From: an uncultured Ruaniaceae bacterium
Lineage (GTDB): Bacteria; Actinomycetota; Actinomycetes; Actinomycetales; Beutenbergiaceae
Direction of reading: 5' to 3'
DNA: 32,546 nucleotides
Assembly (NCBI GenBank): GCA_938004115.1
Contig: CALKWS010000213.1
Span: 1 to 32,546, forward strand
The translations under genes were made by a program, and so were the position numbers. Under the pieces are notes generated by a model. The model worked only from the letters and a program-made list of their open reading frames with translations, did not search any database and was not told the origin of the DNA. This document shows, piece after piece, positions 24,746-31,219 of this stretch. Positions within the stretch are counted from its first letter, which is position 1, and each line of letters starts with the position of its first letter.

Positions 24746-24749
24746 CGTA
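24744..24749 (-). promoter_or_regulatory. Candidate pepA -10 element
   Basis: On the minus strand TACGAT is followed by seven bases and GTG 24736. It overlaps the alternative ATG 24745, which would argue for the GTG as the real start. Confidence 0.45.
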
Positions 24750-24775
24750 CGCATCCGCGAGTGGTGCGCTGGGAC

Positions 24776-24781
24776 TACCCT
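24776..24781 (+). promoter_or_regulatory. Candidate -10 element of the small membrane protein genes (leaderless)
   Basis: TACCCT is followed by six bases and GTG 24788, with no ribosome binding site. It lies 27 bases from the pepA -10 element on the other strand, a very compact divergent promoter. Confidence 0.5.
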
Positions 24782-24787
24782 TCTCGT

Positions 24788-25144
24788 GTGCTCGTCGTGA
24801 CCTGGTGCATCATCGGCGCCTGCCTGCTGCTCGCCGGCTGGGCGGGCGTACGTGCACTGCGCGACAAGCCGGTCATCTTCGTGCAACTGGTGGCCGCCGG
24901 TGTGGTCGAGGTGGCGATGATCGTGCAGATCGTGCTGGCCGCGATCGGCACGGGGTCCGGGGAGGTGGCACCGGACCCGTTGCTGTTGTGGGGCTACCTG
25001 GTGACGGCGTTGGTGTTGCTCCCCGCGGCGGCCTGGTGGGCGCTGCTGGACCGGACCCGGTGGAGTTCGGTCGTGTTGATCGTGGCCGCGTTCGCCATCG
25101 CCGCGATGCAGCTGCGGATCTGGCAGATCTGGGTGCTCGGGTGA
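24788..25144 (+). CDS. Small integral membrane protein, function unknown
   Basis: A 118-residue protein, almost entirely hydrophobic, with four predicted membrane helices: about 3-20 (WCIIGACLLLAGW), 29-52 (VIFVQLVAAGVVEVAMIVQIVL), 66-84 (LLLWGYLVTALVLLPAAAWW) and 92-110. Short charged loops (RALRDKP, LLDRTRW) separate them. I do not recognise a named family, but similar small proteins accompany pepA in other actinobacteria as far as I recall. The GTG at 24788 is chosen for the adjacent -10 element; nothing upstream in frame is convincing. Its stop overlaps the next start as GTGA, so the two membrane proteins are coupled. Confidence 0.8.
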   Translation: MLVVTWCIIGACLLLAGWAGVRALRDKPVIFVQLVAAGVVEVAMIVQIVLAAIGTGSGEVAPDPLLLWGYLVTALVLLPAAAWWALLDRTRWSSVVLIVAAFAIAAMQLRIWQIWVLG

Positions 25145-25572
25145 GTGACCTGAGCGCCGTGGAGGATACCCGCCGGCCCGCCTATGGCGCGGGCCGGGTG
25201 CTGATCGTGATCTACGGGGTCTTCGCCGTGTCCGCTACCGCCCGGTCCGGCGTGCAACTCATCCGGGACGCCGGTGAGGCGCCGTTGGCGTACACGCTGT
25301 CCGCGCTCGCCGCGGTGATCTACCTGGTGGCCACGATCGCGTTGGCCCACAACGGCCGCCGGTGGCGCAAGGTGGGGTGGGTCGCGGTGATCATCGAGGC
25401 GCTCGGGGTACTCCTCGTGGGGGCACTGTCCATGACCCACCCGGAACTGTTCCCCCGGGAGACGGTGTGGTCCGGCTTCGGGGCCGGGTACGGGTACGTG
25501 CCCCTGGTGCTGCCGTTCCTGGGCCTGAGCTGGTTGTGGTGGTCCCGGCCCTCCCGGATCGCGGCAGCATGA
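25141..25572 (+). CDS. Small integral membrane protein, function unknown
   Basis: A 143-residue protein with a short polar N terminus and four predicted membrane helices: about 18-36 (VLIVIYGVFAVSATARSG), 49-68 (AYTLSALAAVIYLVATIALA), 79-97 (VGWVAVIIEALGVLLVGAL) and 117-135 (YVPLVLPFLGLSWLWW). The start is GTG 25141, overlapping the upstream stop by four bases. The stop in turn overlaps an ATG at 25569 in the pyrD frame. No enzyme motif is visible. Coupled membrane pairs of similar size can form a complex, but there is no direct evidence. Confidence 0.8.
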   Translation: MSDLSAVEDTRRPAYGAGRVLIVIYGVFAVSATARSGVQLIRDAGEAPLAYTLSALAAVIYLVATIALAHNGRRWRKVGWVAVIIEALGVLLVGALSMTHPELFPRETVWSGFGAGYGYVPLVLPFLGLSWLWWSRPSRIAAA

Positions 25573-25682
25573 CACCGGGCACGGAGCAGGCAGGCTCTGG
25601 TCGCGACGTCTCGGGCCGTCCGGCGGTGTCAACCGTGCCGGGCCGCGGCCGGGGGCATGCCCGGCGTCGCGGCCCGGATGCG

Positions 25683-26750
25683 GTGACGAAGGCCTATCGC
25701 AGGCTCTTCACCGCGGTGCTGACCAAGGTCGACGCCGAGACCGCTCACCACCTGGCGGCCCGCGCGATCAGAGTCGCCGGTGACCTCCCGCCGCTGCGCG
25801 CGGCGATCGCGGCGCTGAGCGGGAACGTGTCGCCTGAGCGGTCGATGCGGGTACCGGCGCTGTCCGACCGGCCGCTGCGCGGCCCCCTCGGGTTGGCAGC
25901 CGGGTTCGACAAGAACGCCGTCATGGTCCGGGGGCTGGCCGCCCTTGGCTTCGCATTCATCGAGGTCGGAACGGTCACCGCCGTCGGCCAACCGGGGAAC
26001 CCGCGTCCGCGGTTGTGGCGGGTGCCCGAGCGCGGCGGGCTGGTGAACCGGATGGGGTTCAACAACGACGGCGCCACGGCGGTGGCCGGGCGGCTGCGGC
26101 GGTTGCGCCGCACCGCAGCGGGGCGGCGCGTGGTCCTGGGCGTGAACATCGGCAAGTCGAAGGTCACCCCCGCCGCGGCCGCGGAGACGGACTACGTCCA
26201 CAGCGCCCGCACGCTGGCCCCCTACGCCGACTACCTGGTGGTCAACGTCTCCTCCCCGAATACCCCCGGACTGCGGGACCTGCAACAGATCGAGGCACTG
26301 CGGCCGATCCTGAGGCAGGTGCAGCGCGCCGCCGATGCCGCTGCGGCCCGGGCCGTGCCGGTGCTGGTGAAGATCGCCCCGGACCTGGCCGACCGCGACA
26401 TCGAGGACATCGCCGCGCTGAGCCGGGAACTGGACCTGGCCGGTGTGATCGCGGTCAACACCACGATCCGGCACGATCACGGCGCCGGCGGACTCTCCGG
26501 CCCACCGGTGCGCGACCGTGGCCTGGCCGTGGTGTCCCTGCTGCGCCGGCACCTGCGCCCGGACCAACTGGTCATCGGCGTGGGCGGTATCAGTTCACCG
26601 AAGCACGCCCGTGCCTACCTGGACGCCGGCGCCGACCTGCTCCAGGCCTACTCCGGATTCGTCTACGGCGGCCCGACCTGGCCCGCGCGGATGAACCGGG
26701 CACTGACCGCGCGCCGGTCACCCCGGGGTGCGCTCAGAGGGCGCCGGTAA
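25683..26750 (+). CDS. pyrD: Dihydroorotate dehydrogenase, class 2 (quinone)
   Basis: FMN enzyme oxidising dihydroorotate to orotate in pyrimidine synthesis, passing electrons to menaquinone at the membrane. It has 355 residues from GTG 25683. The N-terminal helix region (RRLFTAVLTKVDAETAHHLA) is the class 2 membrane-associating part. Motifs are GLAAGFDKNAVMVRGL, EVGTVTAVGQPGNPRPRL, NRMGFNNDG, and NVSSPNTPGLRDLQ with the catalytic Ser of class 2. KIAPDL and the phosphate-binding GVGGISSPKHA with YSGFVYGGP follow. The family length supports 25683; an ATG at 25569 overlaps the upstream stop as ATGA and would add 38 low-complexity residues, so translational coupling from there is possible. The last codons run into the 30-base repeat at 26716. 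Confidence 0.93.
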   Translation: MTKAYRRLFTAVLTKVDAETAHHLAARAIRVAGDLPPLRAAIAALSGNVSPERSMRVPALSDRPLRGPLGLAAGFDKNAVMVRGLAALGFAFIEVGTVTAVGQPGNPRPRLWRVPERGGLVNRMGFNNDGATAVAGRLRRLRRTAAGRRVVLGVNIGKSKVTPAAAAETDYVHSARTLAPYADYLVVNVSSPNTPGLRDLQQIEALRPILRQVQRAADAAAARAVPVLVKIAPDLADRDIEDIAALSRELDLAGVIAVNTTIRHDHGAGGLSGPPVRDRGLAVVSLLRRHLRPDQLVIGVGGISSPKHARAYLDAGADLLQAYSGFVYGGPTWPARMNRALTARRSPRGALRGRR

Positions 26751-26805
26751 CCCCGGGGAGCGCTCAGAGGGCGCCGGTAACCCCGGGGAGCGCTCAGAGG
26801 CGGCA
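26716..26805. repeat. 30-base tandem repeat, three copies, across the pyrD stop
   Basis: Copies start at 26716, 26746 and 26776; the second and third are identical for the first 25 bases. The unit contains the palindromes CCCCGGGG, GAGCGCTC and, in copies 1 and 2, GGCGCC, so the RNA can fold and may terminate transcription of pyrD or of the convergent DUF3043 gene. The pyrD stop TAA (26748-26750) lies at the start of copy 2, made by a C-to-A change relative to copy 1. Confidence 0.85.
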
Positions 26806-26811
26806 ACCCGC

Positions 26812-27423
26812 TCAGACCGGGAACTCACCACGCTTGACCACCGGGCGCGGCAGCCGCATCCGGCGCATGTAGAAGCACCGGAACACGATGTACATCAGCG
26901 GCCCGCGGCCCAGGCTCTCCGCGCCATACTTCTCCCGGGCCTTCTTGCGTACCCGAACCGCCAGGATCACCGCGTCCACGACCGCCAGCAGCACATACAG
27001 GTAGGCCACCAGGATCCCCGAGATGATGATCTCGATGAACTGGGGGAACAGGTTCCCCGCCAACAGCACCAGAATGATGAGAATGGCCACCGGGAGGAAC
27101 AGTTCCCCCGGGGACCAGCGGGCGTCGACGTAGTCACGCATGAAGCGCCGCGCCGCGCCCCGGTGCTGCAGCGGCATCTTCTCCTCATCGCCGCTGAGCA
27201 TCGCTTCCTGCTGCTCCCGCCGCGCCCGGGCGAACTGCTCCCGCTGGGCCCGGCGTGCCGCCTTGCGGTCATCGGGTACGAGGGGACGCCGGTTCGCAGC
27301 CTCCACATCCTTGCGCCTGGGGGTGGGCCGGCCCTTGCGACCGTCCTTGGGGGGTTCTGGTTCTGCCGGCGGCCCGGGATCGCTCGGGGGAGGCTTCGGC
27401 GAGTTCTTCTGGCGTCCAAACAC
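26812..27423 (-). CDS. DUF3043 membrane protein
   Basis: A 203-residue protein: a Pro/Lys/Arg-rich cytoplasmic N terminus with GRKGRPTPRRKDVEAANRRP (the family's hallmark), a charged helix to about residue 90, two membrane helices at about 107-130 (ELFLPVAILIILVLLAGNLF) and 134-156, and a basic tail. This matches actinobacterial DUF3043 (Rv2206 in M. tuberculosis), which sits beside the same glycerate kinase-like gene there. The start is GTG 27423; TACCCT lies six bases upstream on the minus strand. GGAGGG directly abuts the GTG and is too close to act as a ribosome binding site. It is divergent from the glycerate kinase gene. Function is unknown. Confidence 0.88.
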   Translation of the reverse strand: MFGRQKNSPKPPPSDPGPPAEPEPPKDGRKGRPTPRRKDVEAANRRPLVPDDRKAARRAQREQFARARREQQEAMLSGDEEKMPLQHRGAARRFMRDYVDARWSPGELFLPVAILIILVLLAGNLFPQFIEIIISGILVAYLYVLLAVVDAVILAVRVRKKAREKYGAESLGRGPLMYIVFRCFYMRRMRLPRPVVKRGEFPV

Positions 27424-27429
27424 CCCTCC

Positions 27430-27435
27430 AGGGTA
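27430..27435 (-). promoter_or_regulatory. Candidate -10 element of the DUF3043 gene (leaderless)
   Basis: TACCCT on the minus strand, six bases before GTG 27423. It is the same hexamer and spacing as at 24776-24781. Confidence 0.5.
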
Positions 27436-27512
27436 CTGGCCCCGGTGCGCCGTTCCGTCCCCGGACCCGGCCCGCCCGCGGGCCGCCGGTCGGGATCGGT
27501 GGCGAGCTGGGA

Positions 27513-27518
27513 GACAAT
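27513..27518 (+). promoter_or_regulatory. Candidate -10 element of the glycerate kinase gene (leaderless)
   Basis: GACAAT is followed by six bases and GTG 27525, with no ribosome binding site. It is weaker than the other cases because the first T of the hexamer is G. Confidence 0.4.
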
Positions 27519-27524
27519 GAGCCG

Positions 27525-28703
27525 GTGCGTATCCTCATCGCCCCGGATCACTTCGGCGGTGCTCTGTCCGCGGTGCACGCGGCGGCCGCCCTCGCCGCGC
27601 CCTGGCAGCAGGACGACCATGACACCATCGTGCGGCCGATGAGCGACGGCGGGACCGGGCTGGTGGAGGTGGTGCACCACGCGCGTGGGGGAGTCCTGGT
27701 GCCGGTGAACGTCCCCGGCGCCGCAGGGACCGACGTGCCCGCGGCGGTCCTGCACGTCCCCGGCCCGGGTGGGGGGACGGCGTACATCGAACCGGGCGCC
27801 GTCCTCGGCGGTCTCGGCGAGGCGGGGGCGACGGAATCGCAGGCGGCCGCCGGCGGCAGCAGCGCCGGTGTGGCCGACCTGCTGCACGCGGCGGCACAGA
27901 CCGGCGCCGGACGGATCGTCGTCGGCCTCGGGACCACGCCCACCCACGACGGGGGAGCGGGAATGCTGGCCCGGTTGGCTGAACTCTGCACCCCGTCGGC
28001 GGCCCCACCGGATCCGGTGTGGCACGCGCTCGGCCCGGTACGCGACAGGTTCGCGCGCACGGATCTGGTGGTCGCCGTCGCTCGCGACACCCCGCTCCTC
28101 GGCCTGCACGGTGCCGGTGCGCGGCTGCAGCGCTTCGGGTTGAGCGCCGCCCAAGCCCAGGAGGTGGAACGCCGCACCGCCGACCTCGCCCACGGAGCCT
28201 TCGACCACGCCAGGACCTTGCCGCCCTTGCGCACCGGCCTGACCGGTCCCGATGATGTCAGCGGTGCGAGCGATCTGTCCGGCCCGGGGTCCGCTTATAC
28301 CGGGGCCGGCGGCGGGGTGGGGTACATGCTCGGCCTGCTCGGCGCGCGGCTGCTGCCGGGTGCGGGCGTCGTCGCCGGCGAACTGGCCCTGAGGGAGGCG
28401 CTGGCCACCGCCGACCTGGTGCTCACCGGGACCGCGTCGCTGGACAACGACACCATGTACGAGGGGGTCGTGGCCACCGTGGGGGAACTGACCGCCGACT
28501 TCGGCCGGCCGGTGGTGGCGCTGGCGCACGAGGTCATGGCCAACCGCAGGGAACTGGCCAATGCTGGCCTGAGCGCTGCGTACCCGCTGATCGACCGCCC
28601 GCTGGTGCCCGGCCGGGCACCAGCCCCCCGTGCACCGCTAGATCCGGCGGAAGCCCTGCGCGCCCGCGCGGCCCGGGTGATGCGAAACTGGACGCCCCGC
28701 TGA
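27525..28703 (+). CDS. Glycerate kinase-like protein
   Basis: Member of the GarK/GlxK glycerate kinase fold, 392 residues; it would phosphorylate D-glycerate with ATP. It starts VRILIAPDHFGGALSA, the family's strand-loop-helix start (usually APDSFKG..SA; Ser and Lys are replaced by His and Gly). MSDGGTGLVEVV matches P.aDGGEGt, and GLGTTPTHDGGAGML matches the GlG.SAT.DgG.G motif. The later GAGGGVGYMLGLLGARLLPG and VLTGTASLDNDTMYEG correspond to the conserved GAaGGlG and tGEG..D.q...GK.p segments, but with Glu-Gly lost. This divergence is like the Rv2205c clade next to DUF3043, so activity on glycerate is uncertain. GTG 27525 is chosen for the N-terminal match. The C terminus ends RNWTPR. Confidence 0.75.
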   Translation: MRILIAPDHFGGALSAVHAAAALAAPWQQDDHDTIVRPMSDGGTGLVEVVHHARGGVLVPVNVPGAAGTDVPAAVLHVPGPGGGTAYIEPGAVLGGLGEAGATESQAAAGGSSAGVADLLHAAAQTGAGRIVVGLGTTPTHDGGAGMLARLAELCTPSAAPPDPVWHALGPVRDRFARTDLVVAVARDTPLLGLHGAGARLQRFGLSAAQAQEVERRTADLAHGAFDHARTLPPLRTGLTGPDDVSGASDLSGPGSAYTGAGGGVGYMLGLLGARLLPGAGVVAGELALREALATADLVLTGTASLDNDTMYEGVVATVGELTADFGRPVVALAHEVMANRRELANAGLSAAYPLIDRPLVPGRAPAPRAPLDPAEALRARAARVMRNWTPR

Positions 28704-28776
28704 GTCGCACATCGACGATCACTGCGGGTTACAGTGGTGTTCAGGCGAGACCGTTCCCCGAGCCGGAGAGGCGACG

Positions 28777-29130
28777 ATGAGCCAGACGACTGAAGAAGAA
28801 CTGACACACGAGGTACTGCTGACCGATGTGGCAGCAGCCAAAGTCAAGGCGCTGCTGGACCAGGAGGGACGCGACGACCTGCGTCTGCGCGTCGCGGTGC
28901 AGCCCGGCGGTTGTTCCGGACTCATCTACCAGTTGTACTTCGACGAGCGTTACCTCGACGGCGACGCCGTGCGCGAGTTCGACGGGGTCGAGGTGGTGGT
29001 CGACAAGATGAGCGTGCCCTACCTCAGCGGCGCGACCATCGATTTCGCCGACACGATCGAGAAGCAGGGCTTCACGATCGACAATCCCAACGCCGGCGGC
29101 TCCTGCGCCTGTGGGGACTCCTTCCACTGA
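28777..29130 (+). CDS. erpA: A-type iron-sulfur cluster carrier/insertion protein
   Basis: HesB/IscA-family protein of 117 residues that receives and passes Fe-S clusters to target enzymes. The three conserved cysteines are present: Cys46 in QPGGCSG, and Cys110 and Cys112 in GGSCACGDSF. The short acidic N terminus and the middle DKMSVPYLSGATIDF segment are typical. The ATG at 28777 has GGAGAGG seven bases upstream. It is the equivalent of Rv2204c, which lies next to the glycerate kinase-like gene. The next gene appears to begin within its stop codon, so it may be coupled to the FKBP lipoprotein. The gene symbol follows common actinobacterial annotation. Confidence 0.93.
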   Translation: MSQTTEEELTHEVLLTDVAAAKVKALLDQEGRDDLRLRVAVQPGGCSGLIYQLYFDERYLDGDAVREFDGVEVVVDKMSVPYLSGATIDFADTIEKQGFTIDNPNAGGSCACGDSFH

Positions 29131-30098
29131 GCGGCGCAGTACGCGGCCGTCGCACCGCAGCCGTGCTCGCCGCCGCACTGATCGTCCTGGCGGCATGCTC
29201 CTCCGGCGACGCCGACCAGGCGGACCAACCGCCCGGGCAGCAGACCGAGCAAGCGCCTGAGCCGGCCGACGAAGCCGGCGAGGAACTCCCCGAGGTGGCG
29301 CCAGAGTTCGACGGTGACCCGGCGATCGCCTTTCCCGACTCCGGCCCGCCGGAGGACCTCCAGGTCGAAGTCCTCACCGAGGGGGACGGACCCCTCGTCG
29401 AGGAGGGGGCGGCGGTGCTGGCGCACTACGCGGGCCACGTGTGGGACAGCGCCGAACCGTTCGACAGTTCCTTCGACCGGGGCGAACCCACATTGTTCTC
29501 CCTGGCCGGTGTCATCGACGGCTGGAGCCAGGGCATACCCGGTCACGAAGTGGGCTCGCGGTTGCTGATCTCCATCCCGCCCGCCCTGGGGTACGGCCCC
29601 TCCGGAGGCACCCCGGACGGACGCATCGGCCCGGATGACACGATCGTGTTCGTGGTCGACGTGATCGACGCGGTCAACCCCGCCGACGCCGGAGACGCCG
29701 ATGCCGCCGTGCAGGCCGATGCGGAGTCCCTGCCGGTCACCCTGGATGCCGATCCGGGCGAACCGGTGATGCCCACGGTGCGCGAGGACGCGGAGGCACC
29801 GGAGCAGCCGGACGTCGAGGTGATCGCCGAGGGTGACGGGGAGCCGGCCCGTCCCGGCGGTAGCGTCGTGGTCGCCTACTCGATCGTGACGTGGAGCAAC
29901 TCGGAGCGGGAGAGCACCTGGCCCCAGTTCGAGGGCACCCGCCCGATACCCGAGGTCGGGCAGGTGGGAGCGGGCCAGTGGTACGACTTGCTGGCCGATA
30001 TACCGAGTGGCTCGCGGGTGCTGATCACACTGCCAGGGGGCGATTCCGGCGAGGGGGTCGCCATCATCGCCGACCTGATCCTGACCCAGCAGGGCTGA
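29127..30098 (+). CDS. FKBP-type peptidyl-prolyl isomerase lipoprotein
   Basis: Lipoprotein of 323 residues, anchored outside the membrane; it would catalyse proline isomerisation in exported proteins. The signal peptide has RGRR, a hydrophobic run and the lipobox LAAC with Cys24. After a Glu/Asp/Pro linker comes an FKBP domain (about 75-190) with VLAHYAGHVWDS, PFDSSFDRGEPTLFSL, VIDGWSQGIPGHEVGSRLLISIP and the end TIVFVVDVIDAV. A second, degenerate FKBP-like unit (about 230-323) follows: VEVIAEGDGE, SVVVAYSIVTW, GSRVLITLPGG. No ATG, GTG or TTG gives a full signal peptide. CTG 29127, overlapping the erpA TGA as CTGA, is the only plausible start found; GTG 29163 would leave no positively charged N terminus. 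It lies just before the cytochrome oxidase genes. Confidence 0.82.
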   Translation: MSGAVRGRRTAAVLAAALIVLAACSSGDADQADQPPGQQTEQAPEPADEAGEELPEVAPEFDGDPAIAFPDSGPPEDLQVEVLTEGDGPLVEEGAAVLAHYAGHVWDSAEPFDSSFDRGEPTLFSLAGVIDGWSQGIPGHEVGSRLLISIPPALGYGPSGGTPDGRIGPDDTIVFVVDVIDAVNPADAGDADAAVQADAESLPVTLDADPGEPVMPTVREDAEAPEQPDVEVIAEGDGEPARPGGSVVVAYSIVTWSNSERESTWPQFEGTRPIPEVGQVGAGQWYDLLADIPSGSRVLITLPGGDSGEGVAIIADLILTQQG

Positions 30099-30221
30099 AC
30101 CGGGCCGCCGGGGCGGCCGCCATACCGGGCCCTGGGGAGCTTCGAGGGCCTACCCGGTGCCGCTGCGGCGACGTGCGGCCGCGCGTGCGCGCCCACCCTC
30201 GGCGCGGGTGGTTCCACCCTG

Positions 30222-30269
30222 CCCGTTTCGTTCGCCCACACCCCGCCCGTTGCGTTCGCCCACACCCCG
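30222..30269. repeat. 24-base tandem repeat, two copies, upstream of ctaC
   Basis: Copies at 30222 and 30246 differ at one base (core TTCGCCCACACCCCG). They end nine bases before the ctaC -10 hexamer, so they cover the -35 region. The rest of the 224-base gap 30099-30322 shows no gene. Confidence 0.8.
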
Positions 30270-30277
30270 GGAGGGGA

Positions 30278-30283
30278 TAGGCT
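30278..30283 (+). promoter_or_regulatory. Candidate -10 element of the ctaC-ctaD operon
   Basis: TAGGCT, a near-consensus actinobacterial -10 hexamer. Initiation near 30290 gives a leader of about 33 bases containing GGAAGG (30307-30312) ten bases before GTG 30323. No clear -35 is seen in the adjacent 24-base repeat. Confidence 0.6.
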
Positions 30284-30322
30284 GGGACCTGTTCACCCAT
30301 GACATCGGAAGGCGTCAGCATC

Positions 30323-31219
30323 GTGTCCGTTCCTCCTGTACGGAGATCACCTTCGCGCAAGGCGGGGTTCGTTGCACTTGGTTTGATAGGCATGCTCGTC
30401 CTGGCGGGCTGTTCGGTGGAACAGGCCCGGCGCGGGTGGTTACCCGGGCCGGAGGGAATGACCGAGCACACCGACACCCTGGTGGAGTTCTGGGTCGGTA
30501 CCTGGATCGCCGCGCTCTTCGTGGGCGTGCTGGTCTGGGGTCTGCTGATCTGGTGCGTGATCGTCTACCGCAAGCGCAAGCACGACAACACGCTTCCGGT
30601 GCAGTTGCGATACCACCTACCGCTGGAGTTGCTCTACACCTTCGTACCGGTGGTCATGGTCGGTGTGCTGTTCTACTACACCGCGAACATCCAGGAGGAA
30701 CAGACCGACGTCTCCGGCGAGGTGGACCACACCATCGAGGTGATCGGGCGTCAGTGGGCGTTCGACTTCAACTACGTCGACGAGGACGTCTGGGACACCG
30801 GAGACCCGTGGGACAACGACGTGGTGCCCGAGGGCACCGTGGTCAGCGCCCCGGACGAGGTGCCCACGCTCGTGCTGCCGGTGGATCAGACCGTGGAGTT
30901 CGTGGTCCTCTCCCGCGATGTGGCCCACTCCTTCTGGGTGCCGGCATTCATCTTCAAGTTGGACATGCTCCCCGGTGAGCGCAACGTGTTCCACCTGACG
31001 CCCGGCGTCGAGGGAACCTACATCGGCAAGTGCGCGGAACTGTGCGGGGAGTTCCACGCGAACATGCTCTTCAACGTGGAGGTCGTCTCCGAGGAAGAGT
31101 ACAACCAGCACATCGAGGACCTCCGTGCCGCCGGCCAGACCGGCCAGTTGGGTGAGGAACTCGACCGGATCTCGATGCCGGCGCACCAGAACCGGCCCGG
31201 CACGGGAGAGGATGACTGA
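30323..31219 (+). CDS. ctaC: Cytochrome c oxidase subunit II
   Basis: Subunit II of the aa3 oxidase; its outer CuA centre takes electrons from cytochrome c and passes them to subunit I. It has 298 residues from GTG 30323. A lipoprotein-type signal ends in LAGC (Cys30), as in other actinobacterial CtaC. Two membrane helices follow: about 55-82 (FWVGTWIAALFVGVLVWGLL) and 98-120 (LELLYTFVPVVMVGVLFYYT). The CuA cupredoxin domain has HSFWVPAF, then KCAELCGEFHANM with both Cys, His and Met ligands. GTG 30323 with GGAAGG is preferred over the in-frame ATG 30299, which has no ribosome binding site. The stop TGA shares its last base with the ATG of ctaD. Confidence 0.95.
   Translation: MSVPPVRRSPSRKAGFVALGLIGMLVLAGCSVEQARRGWLPGPEGMTEHTDTLVEFWVGTWIAALFVGVLVWGLLIWCVIVYRKRKHDNTLPVQLRYHLPLELLYTFVPVVMVGVLFYYTANIQEEQTDVSGEVDHTIEVIGRQWAFDFNYVDEDVWDTGDPWDNDVVPEGTVVSAPDEVPTLVLPVDQTVEFVVLSRDVAHSFWVPAFIFKLDMLPGERNVFHLTPGVEGTYIGKCAELCGEFHANMLFNVEVVSEEEYNQHIEDLRAAGQTGQLGEELDRISMPAHQNRPGTGEDD

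Noticed and set aside
26728..27642. Plus-strand frame starting in the repeat array after pyrD
   Set aside because: It is antisense to DUF3043 and has no ribosome binding site; the start of the frame is only the repeat array.
26967..28529. A 520-codon minus-strand frame opposite the glycerate kinase gene and running into the DUF3043 gene
   Set aside because: No family motif; the overlapping frames encode recognised proteins.
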